Shown: piece by piece, positions 45,157 through 54,616 of the stretch
How positions within the stretch are numbered: the stretch's first letter is position 1
How the letters are laid out: every line of letters begins with the position of its first letter
Assembly: GCF_001907195.1 (NCBI RefSeq)
Contig: NZ_LVWA01000005.1
Coordinates: forward strand, 620,001 to 684,000
Direction: 5' to 3'
Length of the DNA: 64,000 nt
Source of the DNA: Pontibacter flavimaris
GTDB lineage: Bacteria; Bacteroidota; Bacteroidia; Cytophagales; Hymenobacteraceae
Position numbers and translations under genes: made by a program
The notes under the pieces: generated by a model
Seen by the model: only the letters and a program-made list of their open reading frames with translations
Told to the model about the DNA's origin: nothing
Databases searched by the model: none

Positions 45157-45834
45157 ATGGAAGCTAAAAGAGCAGCTGCCGAAAGGGCAGTAAGCTACGT
45201 TACGGACGGAATGGTGGTAGGTCTTGGTACCGGTTCCACCGCAAACTGGGCGATCAGGGCATTGGGTGAGGGGGTTAAAGCAGGTCTACGAATAAAGGCT
45301 GTGGCGAGCTCTGTTGCCTCTGAACAGCTGGCATTGGAAGCAGGCATAGCAATTACTGACTTTTCAGCCTTATCCAGGATCGATGTCACCATTGACGGCG
45401 CAGATGAGGTGGATCCGGAAGCGAACCTCATAAAAGGAGGTAGTGGGGCACTGCTCAGGGAAAAGATACTCGCCTACAACAGCCGGCAGTTCATCGTTGT
45501 AGTGGATGAGGCGAAGTTGGTCGACACTTTGGGCAAGTTTCCTTTACCTGTGGAGATTGCCCCTTTCGCAGCTGCTCTAACGTTAAGGCAGTTACAGCGC
45601 CTGGGGTGCCAGGCCAGCATCCGGCATCAAGGCGGGGAGCGTTTTGTCACCGATAACGCCAACTTAGTTGCTGATTGTAGCTTTGGTATCATCGCAAGTC
45701 CGGGGAAACTCTATGAACAGCTCGCGCTTCTGCCAGGCGTGATGGAGCAGGGCCTGTTTCTGCAGCCGATGGTTAGCCGGCTAATCATTGGCTACCTGGA
45801 TGGACGCGTTGAGGACAGGTGGCTACAACGATGA
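45157..45834 (+). CDS. rpiA: Ribose-5-phosphate isomerase A
   Basis: A 225-residue enzyme interconverting ribose 5-phosphate and ribulose 5-phosphate in the pentose phosphate pathway. Motifs: GLGTGSTANWAI (phosphate site), DGADEVDPEANLIKGG, with the catalytic Asp/Lys region and GALLREKI following, and DEAKLVDTLGKFPLPVEI. The start is the ATG at 45157; a TTG immediately precedes it. It is cytoplasmic. It lies 111 nt downstream of the DUF5996 gene on the same strand. Confidence 0.92.
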   Translation: MEAKRAAAERAVSYVTDGMVVGLGTGSTANWAIRALGEGVKAGLRIKAVASSVASEQLALEAGIAITDFSALSRIDVTIDGADEVDPEANLIKGGSGALLREKILAYNSRQFIVVVDEAKLVDTLGKFPLPVEIAPFAAALTLRQLQRLGCQASIRHQGGERFVTDNANLVADCSFGIIASPGKLYEQLALLPGVMEQGLFLQPMVSRLIIGYLDGRVEDRWLQR

Positions 45835-46114
45835 TCCGATAATGTTGCTTTTGAGCCTCTTTTCCTGCCTCCCGTTCTATTGTGCCACATGGGCAGCGTG
45901 CGAGCAGGCCCTGGAACCCTTGCCGGCTACCCCTTTCGATAAGATATACAACAATAGCCGTATTTTGTCAATGGCACCGGCCGGGTTGGCGCTGTAAATT
46001 TGTATTGTTAACTAAAACATACGACAAGCGAGACATTGCCTGTTGAATACAACTATATTTTTTTAATATAATTCTATCCATAAACATAATCTTTAGCTAT
46101 CAAAATAAATAAGT

Positions 46115-46284
46115 ATGGCTAATGTAAGATGGGTAGTAGACCCGATGCACAGTGAAATTCAATTGTTGTGGTGAGCAACGAAATGAAACTGCATGCCGAG
46201 GTGCAGCTGGTGAAGCAGGCTTCCTACATCTGCCCGCAAATTCAATTCGATGTTCCCTCTGGCCGTATACCTTTTATCAGGTAG
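46115..46284 (+). pseudogene. YceI-family gene remnant with internal deletion
   Basis: The first 19 codons read MANVRWVVDPMHSEIQ, the typical start of a YceI lipocalin-like isoprenoid-binding protein, and stop at TGA 46172. Overlapping it in another frame, VVSNEMKLHAEVQLVKQAS resembles the C-terminal strand of YceI proteins. The middle of about 130 residues is missing. It is clearly non-functional. Confidence 0.7.
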
Positions 46285-46309
46285 AAATGGATGCTAAATC
46301 AATAACATT

Positions 46310-47245
46310 ATGGAAAACAGTATATTAGGTCTGCACCACATCACGGCAATTGCCGGCATAGCCAAGCAGAATTTAGATTTCTATACCAAGGTTTTAGGGC
46401 TGCGCCTGGTCAAGTAGACAGTAAACTTTGATGACCCGGGCACTTACCACTTCTACTTCGGCGATGAGAAAGGCAGCGCCGGTACAATACTTACCTTCTT
46501 CCCGCACGAAAGTGCCCGAAAGGGGAGTGCCGGTACGGGCATGGCCACCAACATAGCCTACTCGGTTCCTGGGGGAAGCTTCGACTTCTGGATCGACCGC
46601 TTCGAGAAGCACTACGTGATCTACAACAAGCCCTCTAATAAATTCGGGGAACAGTATCTGACCTTCCTGGACCCGGACGGGCTGAAGCTGGAACTGGTTA
46701 TACCAAAGAATGCGGATAGCCGCAAAGGCTGGGAAACCGATGAAGTGAAGGCAAAAGTAGCTCTCAAAGGTTTCCATGGGGTAACGCTTACCGTGTTGCA
46801 CAAAGACGAAACAGCTGCCGTGCTGACCGATGTTTTCGGTTATAAGCTTGAGGAGCAAAGCGGCAACCGCTACCGCTACATGACCGATGCGGTGGAAACA
46901 GCCAACATCATTGACCTGGTAGAGCTGCCCCACGAACCGCGGGGTTTAGGTGGTGCGGGCACCAACCACCACATCGCTTTCCGGGTGAAGAACGAAGAGG
47001 TGCTGATGCAGTTCCATGACAAGATTGCAGGCCTGGGCTACAACATCACCAACAAGAAAGACCGCAACTATTTCTATTCGCTTTACTTCCGCGAGCCCGG
47101 CGGCGTGCTGTTCGAGATTGCGACCGACAACCCTGGTTTCGGCATCGACGAGCCCTGGGATCAGTTAGGCACAAACTTGATGCTGCCGCCGCAGTATGAG
47201 TCGCGCAGAGCCGAGCTGGAAGCTGTGTTGCCTCAGCTCGATTAA
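46310..47245 (+). pseudogene. mhqO: MhqO-like ring-cleaving dioxygenase with an amber codon
   Basis: A 311-codon gene of the vicinal-oxygen-chelate (glyoxalase-fold) ring-cleaving dioxygenases. It starts MENSILGLHHITAIAG (metal His), continues LGLRLVK, then has in-frame TAG at codon 36 (46415-46417) where the intact paralogue at 48734 has Lys (LVKKTVN). After the stop the frame continues to full length: GAGTNHHIAFRV (metal His) and VLFEIATDNPGF (metal Glu) are preserved. A single A-to-T change explains it. Translation restart at 46541 would lack the first metal ligand. It may be recently inactivated or a sequencing error. Confidence 0.85.
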
Positions 47246-47296
47246 GTCCGGTCTGAGATTGGAATGGGCATTTTAAGTCTATGAATAAAGCTGAGT

Positions 47297-47686
47297 ATGG
47301 AATCATTTGCCATTACCCGCCTGTACACCGACCAGGACGGTGACAGCCGCTTTGAGGATGTCACCAGGCCCCTGGACCCGGCAGGAGAGATCGGTTTTTT
47401 GTCGAAGCCGGAAATGGCGGAAAGCATCATTTTCCGGAAGGTAGTGCCTGCTTACGATTACGACTTCCACACCGCCCCGGCCCGGCAATACATCTTTCTG
47501 CTGGATGGCGGGATTGAGATCGAGACATCACTGGGCGAGAAGCGGCGCTTCGAGCCAGGCCAGGTCCTGCTGCTGGAAGATACGACCGGCAAAGGCCATA
47601 AAACGCGCAACCTCAAGCCTGCTGTCCGCAGCTCAAGTTTTCGTGACGCTGAAGGAAAACGGCTAATGGGAATGCGCTATACTTAA
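47297..47686 (+). CDS. Small cupin-fold protein
   Basis: A 129-residue single-domain protein with a cupin/RmlC-like beta-barrel pattern: RQYIFLLDGGIEIETSLGE as the first motif region and FEPGQVLLLEDTTGKGHKTR as the second. The metal-ligand set is incomplete compared with classical cupins (His in HTAPARQY and HKTR remain), so function is uncertain. It lies between the broken dioxygenase and a truncated esterase in a quinone or aromatic-stress type cluster. Confidence 0.72.
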   Translation: MESFAITRLYTDQDGDSRFEDVTRPLDPAGEIGFLSKPEMAESIIFRKVVPAYDYDFHTAPARQYIFLLDGGIEIETSLGEKRRFEPGQVLLLEDTTGKGHKTRNLKPAVRSSSFRDAEGKRLMGMRYT

Positions 47687-47705
47687 CATCAACCGAAAAG
47701 CGATC

Positions 47706-48200
47706 ATGTACACACATAGTAAGAAAGTGATAACAAAAGGTAAGCTCCTTTCGGAAACCGGCAAAGCGCTGATCCTGGTGCATGGCCGGGGAGCTACAGC
47801 TCAAAGTATACTGGAGTTGGCCGATCACCTGCCGGTGCAGGATTTTACACTTTTTGCCCCGCAGGCTACGAACAACAGCTGGTACCCCTACAGTTTTATG
47901 GCTCCCGAGGAACAGAACCAGCCTGCCCTGGAGCAGCTGGACGAGCTGGTGCAAAGCATCCTGAACCAAGGCGTTAAAAGCGAGGGGCTATACCTGGCGG
48001 GCTTCTCGCAAGGGGCCTGCCTTGCATCAGAATACGCTACGCGAAATGCCCGGAAGTATGGCGGCCTGCTGCTTTTTACCGGTGGCCTGATCGGGCAGCA
48101 GCTCAATACCAGCAGGTATAAAGGCGATTTTGATGGCACTCCCGTGCTTATTACTTCCGGTGATCCGGACGCTCACAGCATCGCTTTGAAACAACTGTAG
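47706..48200 (+). pseudogene. Truncated MhqD-like carboxylesterase
   Basis: The 164-residue ORF covers the first three quarters of an alpha/beta-hydrolase of the phospholipase/carboxylesterase (Abhydrolase_2) family: ILVHGRGATAQS, nucleophile motif GFSQGACLA, and the region TSGDPDAH carrying the acid residue. The C-terminal part with the catalytic His (usual GMGHT-type motif) is absent; the frame ends SIALKQL-stop at 48200 inside a fragment of another gene. A deletion joined the two genes near 48180. It is probably inactive. Confidence 0.78.
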
Positions 48201-48442
48201 ACGGGTATACTGCCTTTATAGACTATAAATTGGAGCCCGGTGTCATCACCATCATCCATACCGAAGTACCGGAAGAATTGGGCGGCCGTGGCATAGCTGC
48301 CACGATGAGCAAATATGCGCTGGAGCACATTGCTGCCAACAACCTGCAGCTAATCCCATTGTGCCCCTACATGCGCTCATACCTCAAAAAGCACCCGGAA
48401 TACCAGTGCCTGGTGAAAGACAGGGAAGAGAAAAGCGTGTAA
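48185..48442 (+). pseudogene. 5'-truncated GNAT-like acetyltransferase (CG-type)
   Basis: In the frame FETTVDGYTAFIDYKLEPG, HTEVPEELGGRGIAATMSK, IPLCPYMRSYLKKHPEY this matches the small Acetyltransf_CG family of about 95 residues, whose first 10 or so residues are missing. The remaining start codon would be an internal TTG at 48230. The 5' end overlaps the truncated esterase, marking a deletion junction. It might still be partly translated. Confidence 0.72.
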
Positions 48443-48733
48443 TTGCAGCTAGACTTCTGATCTACTACAAGTAAAGCCATGCCGTAAGCAACATGCCACT
48501 TCGTCTAAGAATGAGCGAGCAAATGGTTTCGGTAGGAGAGGGGGCAGACGATCCTGCAGGCATCCCAGGCAGCCAGTATACTGCATTACCTTATTTGTGA
48601 CGTATAACTATGGTAGCCACAGCTGACATAGTGGATGCATTGGAAATTATTGGCTGGAAGAACCAAGAAGTGCGGAGGAAGAGGACATCCGTAAGAGTTT
48701 AAATGAGTACCAGACTTCTCAAAGGAGCATAAC

Positions 48734-49711
48734 ATGAATCAAATCAAAGGTATACACCACGTTACCGCCATCACGAGTAGTGCAGAAAAGAACTATGACT
48801 TCTTTACCAATGTCCTGGGCATGCGCCTGGTCAAGAAAACAGTTAACCAGGACGACATTCAAACTTATCACTTGTTTTTTGCCGATGACATAGGGAGTGC
48901 AGGTACCGACATGACCTTCTTTGATTTTCCGGGTATTCCGAAAGGTGTTCACGGCACGAACGAGATCTCGAAAACATCGTTTCGGGTGCCAACCGATGCT
49001 GCCCTGGATTATTGGGAAAAGCGGTTTGACCGGTTGGAGGTGAAACACTCCGGGATTAAAGAACAGTTTGGTAAAAAGACACTTTCGTTCGTCGATTTTG
49101 ATGACCAGCAGTACCAACTGATTTCCGATGAGACAAATAAAGGAGTGGCAGCCGGAACACCCTGGCAAAAAGGCCCTATTCCGCTGGAACATGCTATTAC
49201 GGATCTAGGACCTGTGTTTGTTCGCATTGCCAACTTTGATGCTTTTAAGGAAATACTTGAAAAAGTGCTGCTATTTAAAGAGACTGCGAAGGAAGGCAAT
49301 TTTCATTTATTTGAAATGGGTGAAGGAGGAAACGGGGCCTCGGTTATAGTGGAAGATAACCCTGATCTGCGGCAGGCACAACAAGGTTTTGGCACGGTAC
49401 ATCATGCAGCTTTTCGCGTTGCTGACCGGGCTGTGTTAGACGAATGGACAGAGCATATGAGCAACATCGGCTTACCTACATCAGGATATGTTAACCGTTA
49501 CTTTTTTGAGTCCCTGTATACAAGAGTGGCACCTCAGATTTTATTTGAGCTCGCGACAGATGGTCCCGGTTTTATGGGCGATGAACCGTACGAAACACTG
49601 GGTGAGAAATTATCTTTGCCTCCCTTTTTAGAACCAAAACGTTCACAAATAGAAAAACTGGTTCGCCCTATTGACACGGTAAGAAGCACGAAAGAATTTA
49701 TCAAAGAATAA
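48734..49711 (+). CDS. mhqO: MhqO-like ring-cleaving dioxygenase (intact)
   Basis: A 325-residue vicinal-oxygen-chelate dioxygenase with two tandem glyoxalase-type domains (about residues 5-130 and 155-285). Metal ligands: His in GIHHVTAITS, His in TVHHAAFRV, and Glu in ILFELATDGPG. Homologous MhqO proteins take part in hydroquinone/quinone and catechol stress. It is paralogous to the broken gene at 46310, so it may have taken over that role. No signal peptide. It lies 291 nt after the acetyltransferase fragment. Confidence 0.87.
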   Translation: MNQIKGIHHVTAITSSAEKNYDFFTNVLGMRLVKKTVNQDDIQTYHLFFADDIGSAGTDMTFFDFPGIPKGVHGTNEISKTSFRVPTDAALDYWEKRFDRLEVKHSGIKEQFGKKTLSFVDFDDQQYQLISDETNKGVAAGTPWQKGPIPLEHAITDLGPVFVRIANFDAFKEILEKVLLFKETAKEGNFHLFEMGEGGNGASVIVEDNPDLRQAQQGFGTVHHAAFRVADRAVLDEWTEHMSNIGLPTSGYVNRYFFESLYTRVAPQILFELATDGPGFMGDEPYETLGEKLSLPPFLEPKRSQIEKLVRPIDTVRSTKEFIKE

Positions 49712-50033
49712 AGGAGTGAAGTTAGCAGTTATCTGCGGAGAGAATCAGGGACTAGATGCGAGGCACCCTGATCAGGATTTTATCGAATTATACTTGATAA
49801 AGTCATTTCGGATTCTATTAAACCTATCGTACGGATAGCTCAATAAATTGAGACATTATGCCTCCTTAAACCAGGAACACCAAAATAAAAATATTTTTTG
49901 TTACTCTTCTGTTATTTTAAAGCTTTACAGTGTAGACTCTAGGATGGAATCATCGAACTTTATCCGCAGGGATCTAGCAGCTTTAGAATATTTCATAGAC
50001 AAACTCATCTAGTATAGAATTATACATTTCACT
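49712..50033. other. Gap of about 320 nt before the ompA-type terminator
   Basis: AT-rich sequence with no gene. A stretch at 49941-49998 weakly resembles one at 55548-55608, perhaps remnants of a related sequence. Nothing else is recognised. Confidence 0.35.
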
Positions 50034-50068
50034 AAAAAAAGCTGCCCGAAATACATCAGGCAGCTTTT
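50034..50068 (-). terminator. Rho-independent terminator of the IBP-OmpA operon
   Basis: A perfect 10-bp stem AAAAGCTGCC/GGCAGCTTTT (50037-50046 with 50059-50068) ends in seven T residues on the minus strand, 22 nt after the OmpA-family stop codon. Confidence 0.9.
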
Positions 50069-50090
50069 CAACAGTTGAATAAACGGAATC

Positions 50091-52100
50091 TTACTTCCCG
50101 GGAATGATGTCGATGATAACCGTACGGTTATAAAAACGCTCTTCGGGGTATATGTTGTTGAATGGTGCAAGCGACTTATCTTCACCGAAGCGTTTAACTT
50201 CAAAGGTCACGTCATTTCTGCCGGCTTTAGCCAGGCTGTTTTCGATGATTCTTTTTACATCATTAGCCCGCGCCAAGGATAGGTTTCTGTTGTTGGTATC
50301 TTCTCCGATAATGTCAGTATAACCATGGATGATCACGTTGCCGCCCTTCGGTATTTTAGGAGTTACGATTTCGGTCAGGTACTTTTCATAAGTGGTTATC
50401 GCTTTAGAGTCGTTGAACTCATAGAGAACACTATAGCGCTGGCCTTCTTCGTCTTTGGCAGGCGTCCAGAGCACCATATTTACGGTTGCTTCTTTCTTCT
50501 CTATGGTGCCATCTTCTTTCGTACCCAGCATCGTTACCAGGTAAGTTCCTTTCGGTCGGGTTGCTAAAATCGATTTTCCGGGTAAGCTAACTGTTTCCTG
50601 CATATATGGTCCGTACTTCTGTACCACACCTTTATCATCTGTTAGCTCCATCGACCACGAAGTGTAGGCTTTATCAGAACCGGCTGCTGTAAACGTTACA
50701 TAACTATCAAGCGGTGCTTCCTGTGTGGCTGTTATTTCTACCGGTTTCAGGGCAGCTTCCGGACCACTCTGGAACTCCATTAACAACGCAGGTGCATTAC
50801 TTTCGATTGATACACGACGGTCGCCTTCACGAAGCAGTTCCAGTTCTTTGGTACCACCCGGCTGCTCTGAAGGTAACTTAGGTTTGTTACGACCTTCTAT
50901 TGCAATGCGCGAAGCATTAATGCCAAAGGTATTTACCAGGTAGCTTTTCACGGCTTCAGCCATTACTTTGCCTTCCTGCGGACCATTTTCTGACGAACCG
51001 ACCAGCGTTATAGTTGCGGATGGATTTTTGCCTAAGCGGTCACCTAAAATATTCAGTACGTTATAGTATACTGTCATTTCACGGTCAGAGCGGCCAGATA
51101 ATGTTTTAGGTGTGAACACTTCTAACTGGTCTTCCTTGAAATCTTTTACCTGGTTTTTCTCCAGCAGTACATAACGGTTTGGTATGGCAGTAGAACCCTG
51201 GTTAAAGAATACATAGTTACGAAGCGGGAAAGTCTCTCTTACTCTGCGGTCTGTTGCAATGTTTGTAGGCGAGTTAACCGAGAACGTTACATCGTTGGCA
51301 GCTATAGTTGCGTTTGGTTTTCCGCGTCCGAATTTAAGTGCAGCACCAACTCTGAGCGTGTTTACGGTCATGGTCTCGATGCTGCGTGGCGACTGGCCAA
51401 AGTATGGCTGGTACGTTACAAACGGAGAAAGTATAACCTGTGTGCGGTTGTTCTGCGAAGCGAGCGGAATGTCGTAACCGGCACCCACCTGCATCGAAAG
51501 TAGTCTTTCTTTCACATCGCTCAGGTCGCCTTTAACTATAGGGTTCTTTTCCTGATCCGGGTAAGCCGGGTTAACGCCTTGCTCGTAGGTAAATTCTTTT
51601 TTCACATTAAAGGCCAGTCTCGGGCCACCCATCAGGTAAAAACCTGATTTTTTGAAAGGGGCAAAGCGCAGACTAGGCTCTATGGTAATGTAACTCAGTT
51701 TAGTGCTTAAGTCAGCAGGGCAGTCGCAGGCAGTGGTTTGTTGGTCAAATTCACCTCTGCGGCTGTCGTAACCCGTTTGCAGCATCAATCCCCATCTCGA
51801 TTCCGGGCGACGATACTCTATAAGCGGCGCTGCGAACAGACCCACGCCATTACCTTCATGGAAGGTTACTGGTGGCGTAAGTTGTGAGTTAAGCTTGTGT
51901 ATAGAACCGTTATAGAAGTTAAAGTTTGCACCGGCAGCTGCACCAAACCACCAAGATGGTTTCGTGAACGGAGCTTCCTGGGCCTGGACAGGAGCCTGTA
52001 TGCCTGTAAAGATTATGGTGCTAAGAACTATAGTTTTGAGCGTAAGTTTAGAGCCAGACCACGCTGTGCGCGATCCGGTAATATTATTTTTGATTGTCAT
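50091..52100 (-). CDS. OmpA-family outer membrane protein
   Basis: A 669-residue exported protein (signal roughly residues 20-40, ending QAPVQAQE). Residues about 45-255 look like an eight-stranded beta-barrel (WGLMLQTGYDSRRGEFD, RLAFNVKKEF). A middle region has two OmpA-like or periplasmic segments (RYVLLEKNQVKDF, IALEGRN-type and KELELLREGDRRVSIESN). The C-terminal OmpA domain (about 545-669) carries NVIIHGYTDIIGEDTNNRNL and LARANDVKRIIENSL, the peptidoglycan-binding signature. It lies 11 nt downstream of the ice-binding gene, so both are made together and probably anchor or present that protein (inference). Confidence 0.85.
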   Translation of the reverse strand: MTIKNNITGSRTAWSGSKLTLKTIVLSTIIFTGIQAPVQAQEAPFTKPSWWFGAAAGANFNFYNGSIHKLNSQLTPPVTFHEGNGVGLFAAPLIEYRRPESRWGLMLQTGYDSRRGEFDQQTTACDCPADLSTKLSYITIEPSLRFAPFKKSGFYLMGGPRLAFNVKKEFTYEQGVNPAYPDQEKNPIVKGDLSDVKERLLSMQVGAGYDIPLASQNNRTQVILSPFVTYQPYFGQSPRSIETMTVNTLRVGAALKFGRGKPNATIAANDVTFSVNSPTNIATDRRVRETFPLRNYVFFNQGSTAIPNRYVLLEKNQVKDFKEDQLEVFTPKTLSGRSDREMTVYYNVLNILGDRLGKNPSATITLVGSSENGPQEGKVMAEAVKSYLVNTFGINASRIAIEGRNKPKLPSEQPGGTKELELLREGDRRVSIESNAPALLMEFQSGPEAALKPVEITATQEAPLDSYVTFTAAGSDKAYTSWSMELTDDKGVVQKYGPYMQETVSLPGKSILATRPKGTYLVTMLGTKEDGTIEKKEATVNMVLWTPAKDEEGQRYSVLYEFNDSKAITTYEKYLTEIVTPKIPKGGNVIIHGYTDIIGEDTNNRNLSLARANDVKRIIENSLAKAGRNDVTFEVKRFGEDKSLAPFNNIYPEERFYNRTVIIDIIPGK

Positions 52101-52111
52101 GTTCGTGTTGA

Positions 52112-53515
52112 TTAAGGCTTCGTGATGATGTTCGTATTGGTCATTACAACCGAGCCATTTCTGGCAAGCATTCTACCTGTTGCTGTAGCACCTGAGTTCA
52201 TGGTGATAGAGGTAAGAGCAAGTATATTTCCTTTAAAGGAAGTACCATCGCCTATAGTAGCTGAGCTGCCTGTCTGCCAGAAGATGTTTTTAGCCTGTGC
52301 GCCGCCAGTCAATATAATGTTACCGCCTGCGCCGCCAACTGTGGTAAAGTCTGAAGCTATCTGGAAGATCCATACTGCATTCGGGTCGCCTTGTGCATCT
52401 AGTGTTAAGTCACCAGCCTGTATTAATAATGTAGAAGTAGATTTGTAAATACCTGGTGCTAACGTTTTGCCACCCTGGTCGCCGGCTACGGTAGCTGGTG
52501 CCGGAGAAGATGCTCCTTCAGCAAAAAGATATGCTTCCAAAAGGTCCTGCTTTGCTTGTAACAACATGGCTGATGTGCCTGCCGGTGCACTATCATCTGA
52601 GGCGTAAATGGCGCCGTTCACAACTATAGCCGGAGGAAAACCGGTTACCGAAGAGCGAACACCCGGTGTTATACCTACATCAAGATTTCTGATCTCGCTG
52701 AAGCCTGCGTTGTTACTGATGCCTACACCTGCAAAGATGCCGAAGCGGCCCACAGATTTAAGATCTACACCCATTGGTGGCGTACTCGGCTGGTTATTGT
52801 CTCCTGTGGTAAACGACCACTCATAGTTGCTGGCTATAGCTACACCGTTTTTGCTTTTGGCTGCTGTCGTTATAGTTGCAGTATAAGTTGTGTTAGTAGC
52901 CAGGTTGTTGGCAGGTGTAAAAGTTGCCGTATAGTTGGTATAGTTAACGGTTCCATTTACAGTTGTTGTTCCGTTCTTTAAAGTAAATGAAGTTGCTGTA
53001 AGTGTTGCAGGATCCATTTTTTCGCTGAAACTGGCACTGATCACTTTGTTAAGAGCAACACCGGTAGCCTCGTTATCCGGGTCAGTTATAGTTACGCGGG
53101 GAAGTGATGGAGGTACTGTTGTAAAGGTCCATACATAATCTGTCTGAAGCGCATTACCTAGCACATCTTTTACAGATGTAGCAACTCTACCTGTATAAGT
53201 AGTAGCAAGTTTCAGGTTGTTTTCAGGTACGAAGGTCAGGGTGTTGGTTTCTGTATCATAGGAGATTTCGCCTGGTACTTTTTCCGGTCCTGTTAAGGTG
53301 AAGGATGTCTGGGTGATGGTCTCAGGGTTCATTTCCTCATTAAAGGTAACTGTAACATGAGAGGAGAGAGGAACCAGGGTGGCTCCGTCTTTAGGAGTGG
53401 TACTTAAAACAACGGGGCAAACTCCAAACTCTTCTACGAATGTATCTTCTTTACATCCGGTAATCACAACAACCGATGCCAGGGCAAGGAATGTCACTAG
53501 TTTTCTTAAAATCAA
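52112..53515 (-). CDS. Ice-binding (DUF3494) lipoprotein with two Ig-like domains
   Basis: A 467-residue exported lipoprotein; the signal ends VVVITGCKED (lipidated Cys at residue 21). Two SbsA-type Ig-like domains follow (about 31-131 and 134-237): VTVTFNEEMNPETITQTSFTL and ISASFSEKMDPATLTATSFTL (each in short parts) show the repeat. Residues about 250-465 form a DUF3494 ice-binding domain: GRFGIFAGVGISNNAGFSEI, NGAIYASDD, LAPGIYKSTSTLLI, NAVWIFQIASDFTTVGGAG, KNIFWQTGSSATIGDGTSF, ILALTSITMNSGATATGRML. DUF3494 proteins bind ice or serve as adhesins. It is the first gene of an operon with an OmpA-family protein. Confidence 0.88.
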   Translation of the reverse strand: MILRKLVTFLALASVVVITGCKEDTFVEEFGVCPVVLSTTPKDGATLVPLSSHVTVTFNEEMNPETITQTSFTLTGPEKVPGEISYDTETNTLTFVPENNLKLATTYTGRVATSVKDVLGNALQTDYVWTFTTVPPSLPRVTITDPDNEATGVALNKVISASFSEKMDPATLTATSFTLKNGTTTVNGTVNYTNYTATFTPANNLATNTTYTATITTAAKSKNGVAIASNYEWSFTTGDNNQPSTPPMGVDLKSVGRFGIFAGVGISNNAGFSEIRNLDVGITPGVRSSVTGFPPAIVVNGAIYASDDSAPAGTSAMLLQAKQDLLEAYLFAEGASSPAPATVAGDQGGKTLAPGIYKSTSTLLIQAGDLTLDAQGDPNAVWIFQIASDFTTVGGAGGNIILTGGAQAKNIFWQTGSSATIGDGTSFKGNILALTSITMNSGATATGRMLARNGSVVMTNTNIITKP

Positions 53516-53656
53516 TGTGTGTTTCTTATTTCTCCGTTACTGGCGGGTGCGTGCATCTATATAATGCACGGCAGTATTACTGATGTAATGCTATGCGTGA
53601 AATCCGATGTTTAACCGGGGTGATGATGCTATATAATAGTCTAAGGCTAAAGTTGA

Positions 53657-54208
53657 TCAATGTATGGCAATGCCAATAGTAGATACACCTGTAGAAAGAT
53701 CAAGGAAAGCGCCTACATTACTATTAAAGTGGTATTCAGTACCTATGTGAAGATCCAAGAATAAAGGGTTGCCTCTGTTGTAATAATCTTTGTCTCCTTC
53801 ATAATTATTATCCCAGCTAGCGTTTACTACGGCAAAACCCAAAGAACCGGCTAGGTAGAAATCCCACTTCGAGTTTGCATTTAATACATCATCGAAGTAA
53901 TAAGTGCCTTTTACACCGATCGGGATCACTGTTTCGCGGTAAATATAGTTCGTGTTGTTATTTCTATAGTCATTCGAGAAAGTGGAGAAGCTCACAAAGG
54001 GAGCAAGAGTAAAGCTTTTAGCTACATCAAATTCATAGTTAATATTAAAAACAGGTAATGAGCGGTTAGCGTATTTGTAGTAACCGCCGTAGCCGCCAAT
54101 ACCTACGCCTAAGTTAAGCGTGCTGCCATGTCTTTCCTGTGCAGAAGCATTAAACGGGAAAAAGCTGATGCATATGATGGTTAATGCGATTGTAAATAAT
54201 CTTTTCAT
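53657..54208 (-). CDS. Small outer-membrane beta-barrel protein
   Basis: A 183-residue exported protein (signal MKRLFTIALTIICISFFPFNASAQ). The mature part alternates aromatic and polar residues with frequent turns (LGVGIGGYGGYYKYANRS, INYEFDVAKSFTLAPFVSF, KWDFYLAGSLGFAVV, GTEYHFNSNVGAFLDLSTG), as in eight-stranded barrels. The role is unknown. It lies 142 nt upstream of the ice-binding gene on the same strand, but a long spacer suggests a separate promoter. Confidence 0.8.
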   Translation of the reverse strand: MKRLFTIALTIICISFFPFNASAQERHGSTLNLGVGIGGYGGYYKYANRSLPVFNINYEFDVAKSFTLAPFVSFSTFSNDYRNNNTNYIYRETVIPIGVKGTYYFDDVLNANSKWDFYLAGSLGFAVVNASWDNNYEGDKDYYNRGNPLFLDLHIGTEYHFNSNVGAFLDLSTGVSTIGIAIH

Positions 54209-54616
54209 ATAATTGATTTTAATTTCTATTAAAGGATGATTTTGAACTATGCCGTTTTAAGCAAAGCCTGTAAATGAATGGGTATGGATTTGAACTGCAG
54301 CACAAGAGTATCCGCCTTTCATATAGAAATGAGAAGCAGTATAAATTCGCTGTAAAAGTTATTGGTAGTAGTTGTGATCAGGAAGCTGATCCAGGGAACA
54401 GAAGATCTGTATTAGCGCTGCACATCTTTTGTGCAGGCAGTTGATGAAGCTTTAGATAATGCTGATAAGGGTTGATTTGGAATCAAGGAGTGATGTATTT
54501 AATATCCGTTACTGGCGGAAGCTGTGCCTAATGGAGCACACCTGTTTTTGATGTTACAAAGGTGCGGCAATTCAAACTGTCTTATGTTACACAGTAAAAA
54601 TAGTATATTACATAAA
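54209..54616. other. 408-nt gap without a recognised gene
   Basis: AT-rich toward 54600. It includes the leader of the beta-barrel gene. No ORF, RNA or promoter could be supported. Confidence 0.4.
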
